A stretch of DNA of 64,000 bases from Amycolatopsis regifaucium. GTDB taxonomy: Bacteria; Actinomycetota; Actinomycetes; Mycobacteriales; Pseudonocardiaceae. Shown piece after piece: positions 1 through 9,415 of the stretch. The stretch covers positions 411,031-475,030 of the forward strand of contig NZ_LQCI01000034.1 in NCBI RefSeq assembly GCF_001613935.1, in the 5' to 3' direction. How positions within the stretch are numbered: the stretch's first letter is position 1; every line of letters starts with the position of its first letter. The notes beneath the pieces are model-generated. The model was not told the DNA's origin. It saw only the letters and a list, made by a program, of their open reading frames with translations, and ran no database searches. The position numbers and the translations under genes are program-made.

Positions 1-1067
1 TCGGGGTAGACGATCGTCACGCTGATACCCGAGTACAACGCGAAGCCGACCGCCGAAAGACCGCACCCCAGCGCGATGGTGACCGCCCGGCCGAAAAGCT
101 TGATCCCCAGTGGGGCGAGTACGCCGCCGAGGATCGCGCCGCCCATTCCCGGCAGCCCGGCGAGCCCGGACTTCAATGGCGACCAGCCCGCCACCAGCTG
201 GAGGTACTGCGCGAACATCACGGACACCGCGAGCTGCGCGAACATCGCCAGGATGGTGGTGCCGATCGTCGCCGAGAACGCGCGTTGCGTGAACAGCTTG
301 AGGTCCATCAGCGGTTCGGCCAGCCTCGGTTGCCGCACGAAGAACGCAGGCAGAGTGCCGAGACCGAGCACCGCGGCGACGGCGATGTCCCAGTGTCCCC
401 AGCCCTTGTACGCGATTTCCTTGATCGTGTAGACGATCCCGACCAGACCGACGATCGACAGCAGCACACTGAGCACGTCGATCCGGCCGGGTTCCGGATT
501 CTTCGACTCGGGCAGGATCAGCGCGCCGGCGATCACCATGACCACCACCACCGGCACGTTGACCAGGAACACCGAACCCCACCAGAAGTGCTCGAGCAGG
601 ACACCGCCGACGAGCGGTCCCAGCCCGAAACCGAGGATCGTCAGCCCACTCGAAATCCCGATCGCGGCGGCACGTTCCTTGCCGGTGAACACGTTCCGCA
701 CGATCGACAGCGTCGAGGGCATCAGCGTCGCGGCGGCGATCCCCAGCAGCACGCGGGCGGCGATCAGGAGTTCCGCGGTCGGCGCGTACGCCGTGATCAC
801 CGAGGCGATCCCGAACAGCGACGCCCCGATCAGCAGCAGCTTCTTCCGCCCGATCCGGTCGCCCACGTTCCCCATCGTGATCAGCAGCCCGGCGAGCGCG
901 AAGCCGTACGCGTCGGCGATCCACAGCATTTCGGTCGCCGACGGACGCAGCTGTTCCGACAGGGACGGCAGCACCAGATGCAGCACGGTGAGATCGATCG
1001 CGATCAGCAGTTGCGCGAGGACGCAGACCGCGAGCGTGCCGACCTTGCGGCCGCGGCCGATGGTCAT
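1..1067 (-). CDS. MFS drug exporter, DHA2 family (3' end outside window)
   Basis: An open frame on the minus strand begins with ATG at 1067 (MTIGRGRKVG) and runs off the window, giving about 355 residues. It is almost entirely hydrophobic. The loop after the second membrane segment carries the major facilitator signature GDRIGRKK (about residues 69-76), and the later motif-C region reads GFGLGPLVGG. This pattern and the EmrB/QacA-like spacing point to a 14-helix DHA2 drug:proton antiporter of the inner membrane; substrate unknown. The C-terminal helices are missing only because the window ends. Its start overlaps the stop of a tiny upstream frame (ATGA). No regulator is adjacent. Confidence 0.9.
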   Translation of the reverse strand, partial: MTIGRGRKVGTLAVCVLAQLLIAIDLTVLHLVLPSLSEQLRPSATEMLWIADAYGFALAGLLITMGNVGDRIGRKKLLLIGASLFGIASVITAYAPTAELLIAARVLLGIAAATLMPSTLSIVRNVFTGKERAAAIGISSGLTILGFGLGPLVGGVLLEHFWWGSVFLVNVPVVVVMVIAGALILPESKNPEPGRIDVLSVLLSIVGLVGIVYTIKEIAYKGWGHWDIAVAAVLGLGTLPAFFVRQPRLAEPLMDLKLFTQRAFSATIGTTILAMFAQLAVSVMFAQYLQLVAGWSPLKSGLAGLPGMGGAILGGVLAPLGIKLFGRAVTIALGCGLSAVGFALYSGISVTIVYP

Positions 1068-1195
1068 CGCGTCACCCCGAAGGTGAATTCCGGCGAGTGA
1101 CGCGCCGTGCCGTGCTCACCGTCGCCGAGGTGGAACCGGGTGCTCATGTGCCGCACGGCGAGGAAGTCTTCGGGTGATCCCGCGAGGTAGGTCAT
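1064..1195 (-). CDS. Possible 43-aa protein overlapping the exporter start
   Basis: This minus-strand frame starts at ATG 1195 (MTYLAGSPEDFLAV) and its TGA overlaps the exporter ATG as ATGA, the arrangement expected for translational coupling. An in-frame GTG at 1234 would extend it to 56 residues. Codon use has the high third-position GC typical of real genes here, but no clear ribosome binding site is visible and I do not recognise the sequence. It may be the remnant 3' end of a longer gene rather than a functional peptide. Confidence 0.25.
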   Translation of the reverse strand: MTYLAGSPEDFLAVRHMSTRFHLGDGEHGTARHSPEFTFGVTR

Positions 1196-1322
1196 GGCCG
1201 CGAGCGTGACCGCCCCAGCTGACCGCCCGCGCACCGAACGCTGACGGCTCGTTTCGTGTCATCGGAATGTCATGTGCTCCGCGCGAAGCTTTCGGCACAC
1301 AAGACCGAAAGCGAGGGATTCC

Positions 1323-1556
1323 ATGCTCGGCAACAAGGTGTACATGATCGCGGGAGCCGTGTTCAGCGTCCTCTTCGTCGCGCTCGCGATGATCGAGTTC
1401 TCCACCGGCTACCCCGAAGACGGCCTACAGGACCTGTTCTACGCCGCACTGAGCGCCGGGGCCGGCGCGCTGCTGTACGTCCTCGACCGCCGTCAGCGCG
1501 AGCGCCGCGCAGCCGCACTGGCCACCGAAGACGCAGCACAGCGTGATGCCCGATGA
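1323..1556 (+). CDS. Small membrane protein, 77 aa
   Basis: The frame starts at ATG 1323 behind a GAGGGA ribosome binding site. It has two hydrophobic segments (about residues 6-25 and 38-54) and a charged Arg/Glu/Ala-rich tail after residue 55, so it is a small two-helix membrane protein with a cytoplasmic C-terminus. Its TGA overlaps the next gene's ATG (ATGA), so the two are translationally coupled and may act together. No family recognised. Confidence 0.7.
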   Translation: MLGNKVYMIAGAVFSVLFVALAMIEFSTGYPEDGLQDLFYAALSAGAGALLYVLDRRQRERRAAALATEDAAQRDAR

Positions 1557-2236
1557 GGAACATCGACGGCGGCTTTCTCGCCGCCCCGGACCAGGCCGCG
1601 CTCGAACGGCGGGAGCGCGACATCCGCAAGGGCAAGCTCGCACTGGCCTTGACCGTCGTCGGCGGCTTCGTCACGCTGATCGCCGGTTACCAGGTCTTCG
1701 TGGACTTCTCCCCGGGCGCGCTGGTGGTGACGATGATCGCGCTGGCCGTCGCCGTCGGCGGCGGGATGCTCACGAAACAGCTGAACCGCACCGTGCGGTT
1801 CCGGGTGCACAAGCCGAACGCGGGGCTGGTCGCTGCCGCGAAGCTGTCCGGAATCCTGGTCGTCTTCTTCGCGCTCGCCGCGCTGCTCGGCTCGATCGAC
1901 GCTCCCGGTCCGCTGCGCGTCATCCTGATCGCCGGTGTCTGCGGGGTCCTCGCCTACGTGCGATCGCTGCACGACCAGCAGTGGGTGCTCTTCGAATTGG
2001 ACGCGGTGGGCGTCCGGGTCGAGCGGACGGTCGTGCCGTGGCGCGACGTCACCCGGCTCACCATCGATCCGGTCGGCCCCGGCATGACCCGGCTGGGCGC
2101 TGTCCCGGTCAACGCGGAGCCGCTGTACGTGGCGGTGCAGGACAGTGAGCTGGACTCGCGGCTCCTGACCGAGGCCGTCGCCCGGTTCGCGCCGAGGGGG
2201 GTCCTGCTGACCGGCGTTCACAATCCCGCCAGTTGA
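1553..2236 (+). CDS. Membrane protein with C-terminal PH-like region, 227 aa
   Basis: After a charged N-terminus there are four hydrophobic segments in two pairs (about residues 27-70 and 100-137), then a soluble C-terminal half of about 90 residues. The C-terminal half (GVRVERTVVPWRDVTRL and following) has the beta-rich look of bacterial PH-like domains, where a W-R-D turn follows the first strands; that assignment is inference. It is coupled to the small membrane protein upstream and its 3' end overlaps the convergent SARP gene by 19 bases. Function unknown. Confidence 0.7.
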   Translation: MRNIDGGFLAAPDQAALERRERDIRKGKLALALTVVGGFVTLIAGYQVFVDFSPGALVVTMIALAVAVGGGMLTKQLNRTVRFRVHKPNAGLVAAAKLSGILVVFFALAALLGSIDAPGPLRVILIAGVCGVLAYVRSLHDQQWVLFELDAVGVRVERTVVPWRDVTRLTIDPVGPGMTRLGAVPVNAEPLYVAVQDSELDSRLLTEAVARFAPRGVLLTGVHNPAS

Positions 2237-5200
2237 GCGGCGTTCCGCAGGCCGAGGCCCCGGCGGTAGGCCCGGTCGAAGTCGTCACCGAGCCGCTCCC
2301 GAACGGTCGCCCGGAGCAGGGCGGCGTCCAGATCGACGGCGGACGGGGTGCCCCTGACGGTCACCGCGGCGCCGATCAGGACCGCCGCCCGCTCGGGATC
2401 ACCCCGGAGCAGGGCGGCCCCGGCGAGACCTTCGACGGCGCAGGCCAGGGTGGTGCTGTCGTGCCACCGGTCCGCCGAGACGAGCGCCGACCGGTGCAGT
2501 TCCTCGGCGCCGTCCGCGTCACCCTCGGCGGCCAGCACCCAGCCCAGCGAAATCCTCGCTCCGGCACGGACCCCTTCGGCGGCGAACGAGCCGCCAGGGC
2601 ACTCCGAAAGCGCGAGTTCGCTCAGCGCGCGAGCTGTGGCCAGATCGCCTTCGTGCCGGGCGAGGAAGGCGAGCCCGATGTATCCGGCCGCGCGGCTTTC
2701 CGGCATTCCGGAGCGCCGCGCGATTTCGATGGCGAGTTCGAAATCCGCCCGCGCCCCCGCGGCGTCACCGTGCAGCAGTTTGCTGCCGCCGCGACGGCAC
2801 AGCAGGTCCGCGTTGTCGTCCGAGGCCCCGAGTTCCCGCATCAGCCGGAGCGCCTCGTTCATCGTTTCGAGTGCTTCCGCCTGCCTGTCCGTCCAGATCA
2901 GGATCTGTGACAGGTGATCGAGCGCCATCGAGAGTCCCCAGCGTTCCCCGAGCCGCCGGAACGCCGCCGCCCCCTGGCGCAGGAACTCTTCCGCCGGTTC
3001 GAGGTCGCCCCGCATCAAGGCGCGGAGGCCATACCCCGTCGGCGCGAGGGCGAGACTCCACGCGTCGCTGTGCGCCAACAGGGCCTGACTGCGTTTGACC
3101 AGCGAGTCGTCGTCACCGGGCGGACCGGTCACGACCCCCATCAACAGCAGCAGCGCCGGATTCCGGGGTGCCTTGGCCATGGTGTGCCCGAGGTCGTCCA
3201 CCGCCGGAAGATGGCGGTCGAGGGCTTCGTGGCCGCGGAGACCGGCGGCGGCGTTGAGCACGCAGAGCTGGTATTCCTCTTCGAGCCCCTCCGGCGGACG
3301 CGGACCGAGCTGTTTGACCACTTCCAGGCACAGCGTCGAGCCTTCGAACCGGCGCCCGCGCATCCACCAGTACGTCACCATCGAGGCCGAAAGCCGCAGC
3401 GCGATCCGCGCGTCCGCCTCGGCCGACCACCGCAACGCGGCCAGCAGGTCGTCGTAGGCGTCGTCGACGCGGTCCAGCCAGCTCAGCTGATCACCGGTAC
3501 GGATGAGCGGATCGGCCGTTTCGGCGAGGGCGAGGAAGTGTTCGCCGTGCGCGCGTCGCATCCGCTCGGTCTCGTCCGCTTCGGCGAGCTTTTCCGCGAA
3601 AAAGGCCCGGATGGTTTCGAGCATCCGGTACCGGTTCCCGGTCCGCTCGACGAGTGATCTGTCCACAAGGGACGGAAGCAGCTCCCCGGTGCCCGGCACT
3701 GCGCAGACCGCCTCGGCGTCGGCGAGGGTGGTGCCGCCCGCGAAAACGGTCAGCCGCCTGCCGAGCCGCCGTTCGTCCTCGTCGAGCAGATCCCAGCTCC
3801 ATTCGACGACGCCGCGCAGCGTGCGATGCCGGTTTTCGGCGACGCGGCTGCCGCGGGAGAGCAGGGCGAAGCGGTCGTCCAACCGGATGGCGATCTCGCC
3901 GACCGGCAGGGCCCGGACGCGGGCCGCGGCGAGTTCGATGGCCAGTGGCAGCCCGTCGAGCGCGGCGCAGACGCGCTGGACGTCGCCCGCGGTGGTGTCG
4001 TCGACGGCGAAGCCCGGATCGTTGGCCCGGGCGCGATCGGCGAACAACCGAACGGCGGCGAACTCCATCGAGCGCGCGGGCGGCGTCCCCGGCGGCGGCA
4101 CGGCGAGCCGGGGCACGGGGGAGACGACTTCGCCGGTGATGCCGAGCGGTTCGCGGCTGGTGGCGAGCACCCGCAGTGCCGCGGCCGCGCCGAGCAGCCG
4201 CGCGATCAGTTTCGCGGCCGCGTCGACCAGATGCTCGCAGTTGTCGAACACCACCAGCAGCGCCCGGTCGGCCAAGGCGCCGATCAGTCGCTCGACGGGT
4301 TCGTTCTCCACCCGGGCGGTCGCCGCGCCGAGCGGGGTGGTCCGCAGGCCGAGCGCGGTCAGCACGGCGTGGGCGACGTCGGCGTCCTCGGTGCAGGGCG
4401 CGAGCCCGACGAACACCACGGGCAGGTCCGCGACGGCCGCGACTTCGACCGCCAGCCGGGTCTTGCCGGTCCCACCGGGGCCGGTCAGCGTCACCAGCCG
4501 GGAGCGGTCCAGTTGGCCGAGTACGTGCCGGAGGTCGCCCTCGCGCCCGATGAAGCTGGTGAGCTGCGCCGGGAGCGGCGTCGTCACTTCTTTGGCGGGA
4601 GGCGTCTCGCCGCGCAGCACGGCCAGATGCGCGGCCGCGAGTTCCGGTCCCGGATCCGTGCCGAGTTCGTCGGCGAGGACCCGGCGGGCGTCCTCGAACG
4701 CGGTGAGCGCGTCGGCATGGCGTCCGGCGGCGTGCAGCGCGCGGATCAGCAGCGCACGTGGCCGTTCGCGCAGCGGTCGGGCGGTGACGATCTCGCGAAG
4801 GTCGGTGAGGACGTCTTCGTGCCGTCCCAGCTTGAGATCCGCTTCGACCCGGTCTTCGATCGCCGACGTCCTCAGTTCGTCGAGCCGGGTGACCTGCGGC
4901 TCCCGAAACGGCGCGTCGGTGATGTCCGCGAACGCAGGGCCACGCCACAGAGCGAGAGCGTCGCGAAGCAGTTCGGCCGCCTTCGTGGCGTCTCCCGCCG
5001 CGAGGATGCGACGTCCTTCCGCGGCGAGCTGCTCGAACCGGTGGACGTCGACGTCGGTGGGATCCACGGCCAACCGATAACCCGCCGGAGTGAATTCGAC
5101 CGGCGCGAAATCCTTCAGCGCGCCGCGCAACCGGGAGACCTGGGATTGCAACGCGTTTACCACCCCTTCGGGTGGTCGTTCGCCGTAGAGACCGTCGATG

Positions 5201-5337
5201 AGCCGTTCGGCCGGGACGACCCGGCCCGCCTCCAGCGCGAGCAGCGCGAACAGCGTCCGGACCCTGGGCCCGCCGACCGGCACGAGAGCGCCGTCCGCAC
5301 GGCGCACCTCCGTCGCCCCCAGAACGCCGAATCGCAT
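2218..5337 (-). CDS. SARP/AfsR-type transcriptional regulator with NB-ARC ATPase
   Basis: The 1039-residue protein has an N-terminal OmpR-like winged-helix DNA-binding domain (about 1-90), a bacterial transcriptional activation domain (about 95-240), and an NB-ARC/STAND ATPase with Walker A GPGGTGKT at 286-293 followed by LLVVFDNCEHL as Walker B. The C-terminal half is helical and Ala/Leu/Arg-rich, as expected for TPR repeats. SARPs activate secondary-metabolite and cell-surface loci. It lies divergently from the sugar operon starting at 5442, with 104 bases between them, so that operon is an obvious candidate target; this is inferred from position only. Confidence 0.93.
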   Translation of the reverse strand: MRFGVLGATEVRRADGALVPVGGPRVRTLFALLALEAGRVVPAERLIDGLYGERPPEGVVNALQSQVSRLRGALKDFAPVEFTPAGYRLAVDPTDVDVHRFEQLAAEGRRILAAGDATKAAELLRDALALWRGPAFADITDAPFREPQVTRLDELRTSAIEDRVEADLKLGRHEDVLTDLREIVTARPLRERPRALLIRALHAAGRHADALTAFEDARRVLADELGTDPGPELAAAHLAVLRGETPPAKEVTTPLPAQLTSFIGREGDLRHVLGQLDRSRLVTLTGPGGTGKTRLAVEVAAVADLPVVFVGLAPCTEDADVAHAVLTALGLRTTPLGAATARVENEPVERLIGALADRALLVVFDNCEHLVDAAAKLIARLLGAAAALRVLATSREPLGITGEVVSPVPRLAVPPPGTPPARSMEFAAVRLFADRARANDPGFAVDDTTAGDVQRVCAALDGLPLAIELAAARVRALPVGEIAIRLDDRFALLSRGSRVAENRHRTLRGVVEWSWDLLDEDERRLGRRLTVFAGGTTLADAEAVCAVPGTGELLPSLVDRSLVERTGNRYRMLETIRAFFAEKLAEADETERMRRAHGEHFLALAETADPLIRTGDQLSWLDRVDDAYDDLLAALRWSAEADARIALRLSASMVTYWWMRGRRFEGSTLCLEVVKQLGPRPPEGLEEEYQLCVLNAAAGLRGHEALDRHLPAVDDLGHTMAKAPRNPALLLLMGVVTGPPGDDDSLVKRSQALLAHSDAWSLALAPTGYGLRALMRGDLEPAEEFLRQGAAAFRRLGERWGLSMALDHLSQILIWTDRQAEALETMNEALRLMRELGASDDNADLLCRRGGSKLLHGDAAGARADFELAIEIARRSGMPESRAAGYIGLAFLARHEGDLATARALSELALSECPGGSFAAEGVRAGARISLGWVLAAEGDADGAEELHRSALVSADRWHDSTTLACAVEGLAGAALLRGDPERAAVLIGAAVTVRGTPSAVDLDAALLRATVRERLGDDFDRAYRRGLGLRNAAQLAGL

Positions 5338-5389
5338 GGGGCAAAGAGTAGGGCGTCGTTGACCTGGGCTGTTCCAGCCCGCCCGAACT

Positions 5390-5410
5390 ACGCCGATCGG
5401 CGTCTATACA
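5390..5410 (+). promoter_or_regulatory. Perfect 14-bp palindrome abutting a -10-like element
   Basis: Positions 5390-5403 form a perfect palindrome (ACGCCGATCGGCGT), directly followed by TATACA at 5405-5410, a good -10 hexamer. The aminotransferase ATG lies 32 bases downstream behind a GGGAG site. The palindrome would sit in the -35/-10 spacer, a classic repressor position. No convincing -35 was found. Confidence 0.4.
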
Positions 5411-5441
5411 CTTCGCCGGGTCCCCACGCAATGGGAGTGGT

Positions 5442-6572
5442 ATGTCTACGCAGGAACCCGTGGTCCTCGGTCAGCCGACCGTGGGCGACGAAGAACTCGC
5501 CGCGGTGGCGGAGGTGTTCCGGTCCGGCTGGCTGGCCGGCGCCGGTCCCGCTTGCCGTCGTTTCGAGGAACGCTTCGCGCAGACCGTCGGCACCGCGCAT
5601 GCCCTGACCACCAGCAACTGTGGCTCGGCACTCTTTCTCGGACTCCGTGTACTCGATGTGAAGCCGGGCGACGAGGTCATCGTCGGCGACTACACCTTCC
5701 CCGCCACCGGTCACGCCGTGCTGCAGGCGGGCGCGACGCCGGTGTTCGCGGACATTCGCCCGGACGTGTGGAGCGCCGATCCGGCGTCGATCGAAGCGCT
5801 GATCACCCCGCGCACGGTCGGCATCCTCGCCGTCGACGTCGCCGGGCAGCCCGGTGATTTCGACGAATACCGCGCGATCGCCGACCAGCACGGCCTGTGG
5901 TTGTTCGAAGACGCCGCCTGCGCCGCGGGCGCGACCTACAAGACCCGGCCGGCGGGCAGCCTCGCCGACCTGGCCGCGTTCTCCTTCCACGGCCGCAAGG
6001 GCATCACCGCGGGCGAGGGCGGCGCACTGGTCTCGGACCGCGAAGACCTCATCGCGCACGCGCGCAAGCTGCACACCTACGGCATCGAGCCCGCCATCAC
6101 CCGCGAGGGTTCCGGCGCGCTGCCGATCCCGGAGTTCCACGAGCTGGGCTACAACTTCCGGCTCTCGGACGTGCAGGCCGCGATCATGAACGTCCAGCTC
6201 GACCGGCTCCCGGAACTGCTCTCGGCCCGCCGCTCGGTGGCCAAGCGGTATCACGAGGCGTTCGAAAACCTGCCCGGCCTCGAAGTCCCGGTGGAATTGC
6301 CTGACCGCGAGCACCCGTGGCAGGCCTACATCCTCACTGTCGCCCCGGAAATCGACCGCGACGCGCTCGCGCTGCGAATCCGCGAACAGGGCGTGCAGTG
6401 CAACTTCGGCACCTACGCCTCGCACCTCCAGCCCATCTACGGCAAGAAGCAGACCTTGCCGGTCTCGGCGGACCTCTTCGCCCGTCATCTCGCCATCCCG
6501 ATGCACGCCAACCTCACCGATACTCACGTAGACCGGGTCATCGAGACCGTCAGCGCCGCGTGGGCGAGCTAG
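5442..6572 (+). CDS. DegT/DnrJ/EryC1-family sugar aminotransferase
   Basis: A 376-residue PLP-dependent aminotransferase of the family that aminates keto-sugar nucleotides. It has the full family length, the LFEDAACAAGA segment with the PLP-contacting Asp (about 157), and the Schiff-base lysine K186 in HGRKGITAGEGG. The C-terminal HxxYxN-like loop before RLSDVQAAIM is intact. It is the first gene of a four-gene operon, only 7 bases upstream of an NAD-epimerase. The likely role is making an amino-sugar nucleotide for the glycosyltransferase downstream; the position aminated cannot be read from the sequence. Confidence 0.92.
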   Translation: MSTQEPVVLGQPTVGDEELAAVAEVFRSGWLAGAGPACRRFEERFAQTVGTAHALTTSNCGSALFLGLRVLDVKPGDEVIVGDYTFPATGHAVLQAGATPVFADIRPDVWSADPASIEALITPRTVGILAVDVAGQPGDFDEYRAIADQHGLWLFEDAACAAGATYKTRPAGSLADLAAFSFHGRKGITAGEGGALVSDREDLIAHARKLHTYGIEPAITREGSGALPIPEFHELGYNFRLSDVQAAIMNVQLDRLPELLSARRSVAKRYHEAFENLPGLEVPVELPDREHPWQAYILTVAPEIDRDALALRIREQGVQCNFGTYASHLQPIYGKKQTLPVSADLFARHLAIPMHANLTDTHVDRVIETVSAAWAS

Positions 6573-6579
6573 GAGAGAA

Positions 6580-7509
6580 ATGCCCGACAAGAAGGTCCTC
6601 TTCACCGGGGGCGGCGGTTTCATCGCCGCGCACGTGATCCCGATGCTGATCGAAGGCGGCTACACCGTCCGTATCTTCGACAACATGACGCGCGGCGACC
6701 GCGCCAGGGTGAACGAGTTCATCGCCACCGGCAAGGTCGAGCTCGTCGAGAAGGACGTGCGCTACGGCGGCGCCGTGCGCGAGGCCATGCGCGGCTGCAC
6801 GCACGTGATCCACTTCGCCACCGTGTCGATCAACAAGTCGGTCGCGGATCCGCACGAGTCCATCGACATCAACATGGTCGGCAACCACAACGTCTTCGCC
6901 GCCGCGGCGGACGAGGGCGTCGAGCGGGTCGTGTTCGCGTCGACCGCGTCCGTCTACGGCGACCCGAAGCGGCTGCCGATGCACGAGGACGACGAGCTCA
7001 AGCCGCTCACGCCGTACTGCATCTCGAAGCGCGCCGGCGAGGACATGCTGGGCTTCTACGAGCGCACCAAGGGCCTGTCCTGGAACGCGCTGCGGTTCTT
7101 CAACGTGTACGGCCCAGGCCAGAAGATCGAGGCCTATTACACGTCGGTGATCAACCACTTCATCCAGCGCCTGCGCGCCGGCCAGCCGCCGATCATCGAC
7201 GGCCGCGGCGACCAGTCGATGGACTTCGTGCACGTCACGGACCTGGCCCGCGCCGTCGTCGCGGCGCTCGAATCGGAGCAGGCGAACCTGCCGATCAACA
7301 TCGGCACCGGCATCGACACCTCGATCGCGACACTGGCGAAGATCCTCATCGACGCCGTCGGTGTCAACGTCGAGCCGCTGTTCAACGAGCGTGACGTGCT
7401 GGTGTCGCGCCGGGCGGCGGACATCACCCGCGCCCGCGAGATCCTCGGCTGGGAGCCGAAGATCTCCGTCGAAGAGGGCATGTACGAACTGGTGAAGGCT
7501 TCGGAGTGA
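6580..7509 (+). CDS. NAD-dependent sugar-nucleotide epimerase/dehydratase
   Basis: A 309-residue extended short-chain dehydrogenase. The N-terminal Rossmann motif reads TGGGGFIAAH (the last Gly of the usual GFIGxH is Ala). The catalytic motifs are ASTASVYGD with the Ser, and YCISK as YxxxK. FFNVYGPGQ and the DFVHVTD segment are typical of UDP- or dTDP-sugar 4-epimerases and dehydratases. It follows the aminotransferase after 7 bases with an AGGAGAG ribosome binding site. It probably supplies the keto or epimerised substrate in the same pathway. Confidence 0.9.
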   Translation: MPDKKVLFTGGGGFIAAHVIPMLIEGGYTVRIFDNMTRGDRARVNEFIATGKVELVEKDVRYGGAVREAMRGCTHVIHFATVSINKSVADPHESIDINMVGNHNVFAAAADEGVERVVFASTASVYGDPKRLPMHEDDELKPLTPYCISKRAGEDMLGFYERTKGLSWNALRFFNVYGPGQKIEAYYTSVINHFIQRLRAGQPPIIDGRGDQSMDFVHVTDLARAVVAALESEQANLPINIGTGIDTSIATLAKILIDAVGVNVEPLFNERDVLVSRRAADITRAREILGWEPKISVEEGMYELVKASE

Positions 7510-7543
7510 CTCCCGCCGACGTGCTCTTTCCCGCGGAGGCGGA

Positions 7544-8770
7544 ATGGTGATGGCGCCGGGGGAGAGCCGCACCCTTCGCATCGCGGTCGTCAACAACTTC
7601 TTCCCGCCGAGGGTGGGCGGAAGCGCGCATATGGCGGCGTCCCTGGCCGAGCAGTACGCGGCGCGCGGGCACGAGGTGCTCGCGATCACCGCGGCCTACG
7701 CCGACGCCCCGGCCGACGAGACGAAGGACGGCTACCGCGTCGTCCGCCTGCCCGCGGTGAAGATGCCGCAGCTGGGCCTGTCGATCGACTTCGACATGAG
7801 CTTCGCCTCGCTGCGGCCGGGGAACTGGCGGCGGCTGTGGAAGCTGCTGAACGAATTCAAACCGGACGCGATCCACCTGCACGGGCAGTTCTTCGACCTG
7901 TCGTGGCTGGCCGGGTTGTACGCGCGGCGGCACAAGCTGCCCATGCTGCTGACCATTCACACCCTCCTGATCAGCGACAACAAGCTATACGGCGGCGTTT
8001 TCCGGTTCCTGGACACCGTGCTGGTGAACCCGATCCTGCGCTACCTCAAGCCGCGGTACGTCATCCTCGACAAGCTCGGGGTCGATTACTGCGTCGAGCG
8101 CTACGGCACCAGCGACGCGAACTCGGACTACTTCCCGATCGCCGTCGACACCGGGAACTTCGAGAAGCCGCTCACGCTCGACGTGCGCGCGGAGCACGAA
8201 CTGGGCGACGGCCCGGTGATCGTGTCGCTCGGCCACGTGATCCCGCTGCGCAACCGGCTGCCGCTCGTCGAGGCACTTCCGTCCATCTTGGACAAGCACC
8301 CCGACGTGAAGGTGGTCGTCGTCGGCCGGGTCTACCATGACGTTTTCCTGAAGCGGGCCGAAGAACTCGGCGTCGCCGACGCCATCATCGTCACCGGTGC
8401 CGTGCCGAAGGCGGACGTGCCCGCGTACTTCGCCGCCGCCGACATCGTCACGCACGACCTCAACGGCGGCTGCGGTACCGCGTCGCTGGAGGCGATGCTG
8501 TCGGGTACCGCGACCATCGCGTCGGTCACCGAAGACAACTACCCCGGCATCGAACTGCGCAACGGCGAGAACATCCTGCTGGTGCGGCCGGACGACAGCG
8601 AGGCGGTCGCGAACACCGTCATCGAACTGCTCGACGACCCGGAGAAGCGGGCTTTGGTGGCACAGCGGGAAAGTGCGATGGTGCGGGCCAACTTCGGCCT
8701 CGACGTCGTCGCCGACGAACACCTGCGCACCTTCGAGAAACTGGTGACCGAGGCCGATGTTCTTCGATGA
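7544..8770 (+). CDS. GT4-family glycosyltransferase
   Basis: A 408-residue retaining GT-B glycosyltransferase. The N-terminal acceptor domain begins with NNFFPPRVGGSAHMAASLAE, the usual PPxxGG loop of GT4 enzymes. The C-terminal donor domain has GHVIPLRNRLPLVEAL and the E-x7-E-type loop GCGTASLEAMLSG followed by ENILLVRPDD. The start at 7544 follows a GGAGGCGG site. Its end overlaps the acyltransferase gene by 14 bases, so they are coupled. Likely transfers the sugar made by the two genes upstream to a lipid or oligosaccharide acceptor at the cytoplasmic face. Confidence 0.9.
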   Translation: MVMAPGESRTLRIAVVNNFFPPRVGGSAHMAASLAEQYAARGHEVLAITAAYADAPADETKDGYRVVRLPAVKMPQLGLSIDFDMSFASLRPGNWRRLWKLLNEFKPDAIHLHGQFFDLSWLAGLYARRHKLPMLLTIHTLLISDNKLYGGVFRFLDTVLVNPILRYLKPRYVILDKLGVDYCVERYGTSDANSDYFPIAVDTGNFEKPLTLDVRAEHELGDGPVIVSLGHVIPLRNRLPLVEALPSILDKHPDVKVVVVGRVYHDVFLKRAEELGVADAIIVTGAVPKADVPAYFAAADIVTHDLNGGCGTASLEAMLSGTATIASVTEDNYPGIELRNGENILLVRPDDSEAVANTVIELLDDPEKRALVAQRESAMVRANFGLDVVADEHLRTFEKLVTEADVLR

Positions 8771-9383
8771 CGAGCGCAGCAACCGGCTGCGTCCGCAAAT
8801 CCTGACCGAACTCGTTTCGCAGTACATGAACGACGCCGAGCGCGCTCGTTTCTATGGGTTGCCCGAGACGACCAGGGTGCGTGAGCGGGTCAAGATCATC
8901 AGCCCGGAGAACCTGAAGATCGGCGAACACTGCTGGATCGGCGAAGGCGCCGCGCTCGACGCCAGCGGCGGGCTGGAGATCGGCGAGCACACCAGCATCG
9001 GCCTGAACACGCTGATCTTCACGCATTCCAGCTGGCTCGCGAACATGACGCTGCAGAACCACTCCGGCAGTGACCTCATCGAACGCAAACCGGTGAAGAT
9101 CGGCAAAGGCTGTTTCATCGGCGGCCTCGTCGTCATCATGGCGGGCGTCACGATCGGCGACTTCGCCACCGTGCAGCCGAATTCCGTGGTCGCCAAGGAC
9201 GTCCCGCCGCGGACACTCGTCGCGGGCAACCCCGCGCGCGTGTTCCAGAAGTACGACGACGAGTACATCCAGTCCGAAGTGGAGCGTGTGCGCGGCGAGA
9301 ACGCGCGGCGGCGCGCGCTGGCGGAGGAGCGCGGTCACACCCCGGGGTCTTGGGGCGCTCCGGCAGGGGACTTCACGGAGTAG
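8757..9383 (+). CDS. Left-handed beta-helix acyltransferase (Maa/WbbJ type)
   Basis: A 208-residue hexapeptide-repeat protein; repeats of the [LIV]-G-x4 type run from about residue 50 (IGEHCWIGEGA) to 155. THSSW contains the expected catalytic His region and the C-terminal NPARVFQKY is typical of sugar and maltose O-acetyltransferases. It overlaps the GT4 gene, so it probably acetylates the sugar of this operon, on O or N. It is distinct from the LpxA-like protein at 15.2 kb. Confidence 0.88.
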   Translation: MFFDDERSNRLRPQILTELVSQYMNDAERARFYGLPETTRVRERVKIISPENLKIGEHCWIGEGAALDASGGLEIGEHTSIGLNTLIFTHSSWLANMTLQNHSGSDLIERKPVKIGKGCFIGGLVVIMAGVTIGDFATVQPNSVVAKDVPPRTLVAGNPARVFQKYDDEYIQSEVERVRGENARRRALAEERGHTPGSWGAPAGDFTE

Positions 9384-9415
9384 TCAGAGGCGTCGAGGAC
9401 GAGGGCGGGCGACGG

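Noticed and set aside
3826..5607. A 593-residue open frame on the plus strand across the SARP gene
   Set aside because: It is an antisense shadow; the minus-strand protein has clear domains and the plus frame is low-complexity Arg/Gly/Gln.
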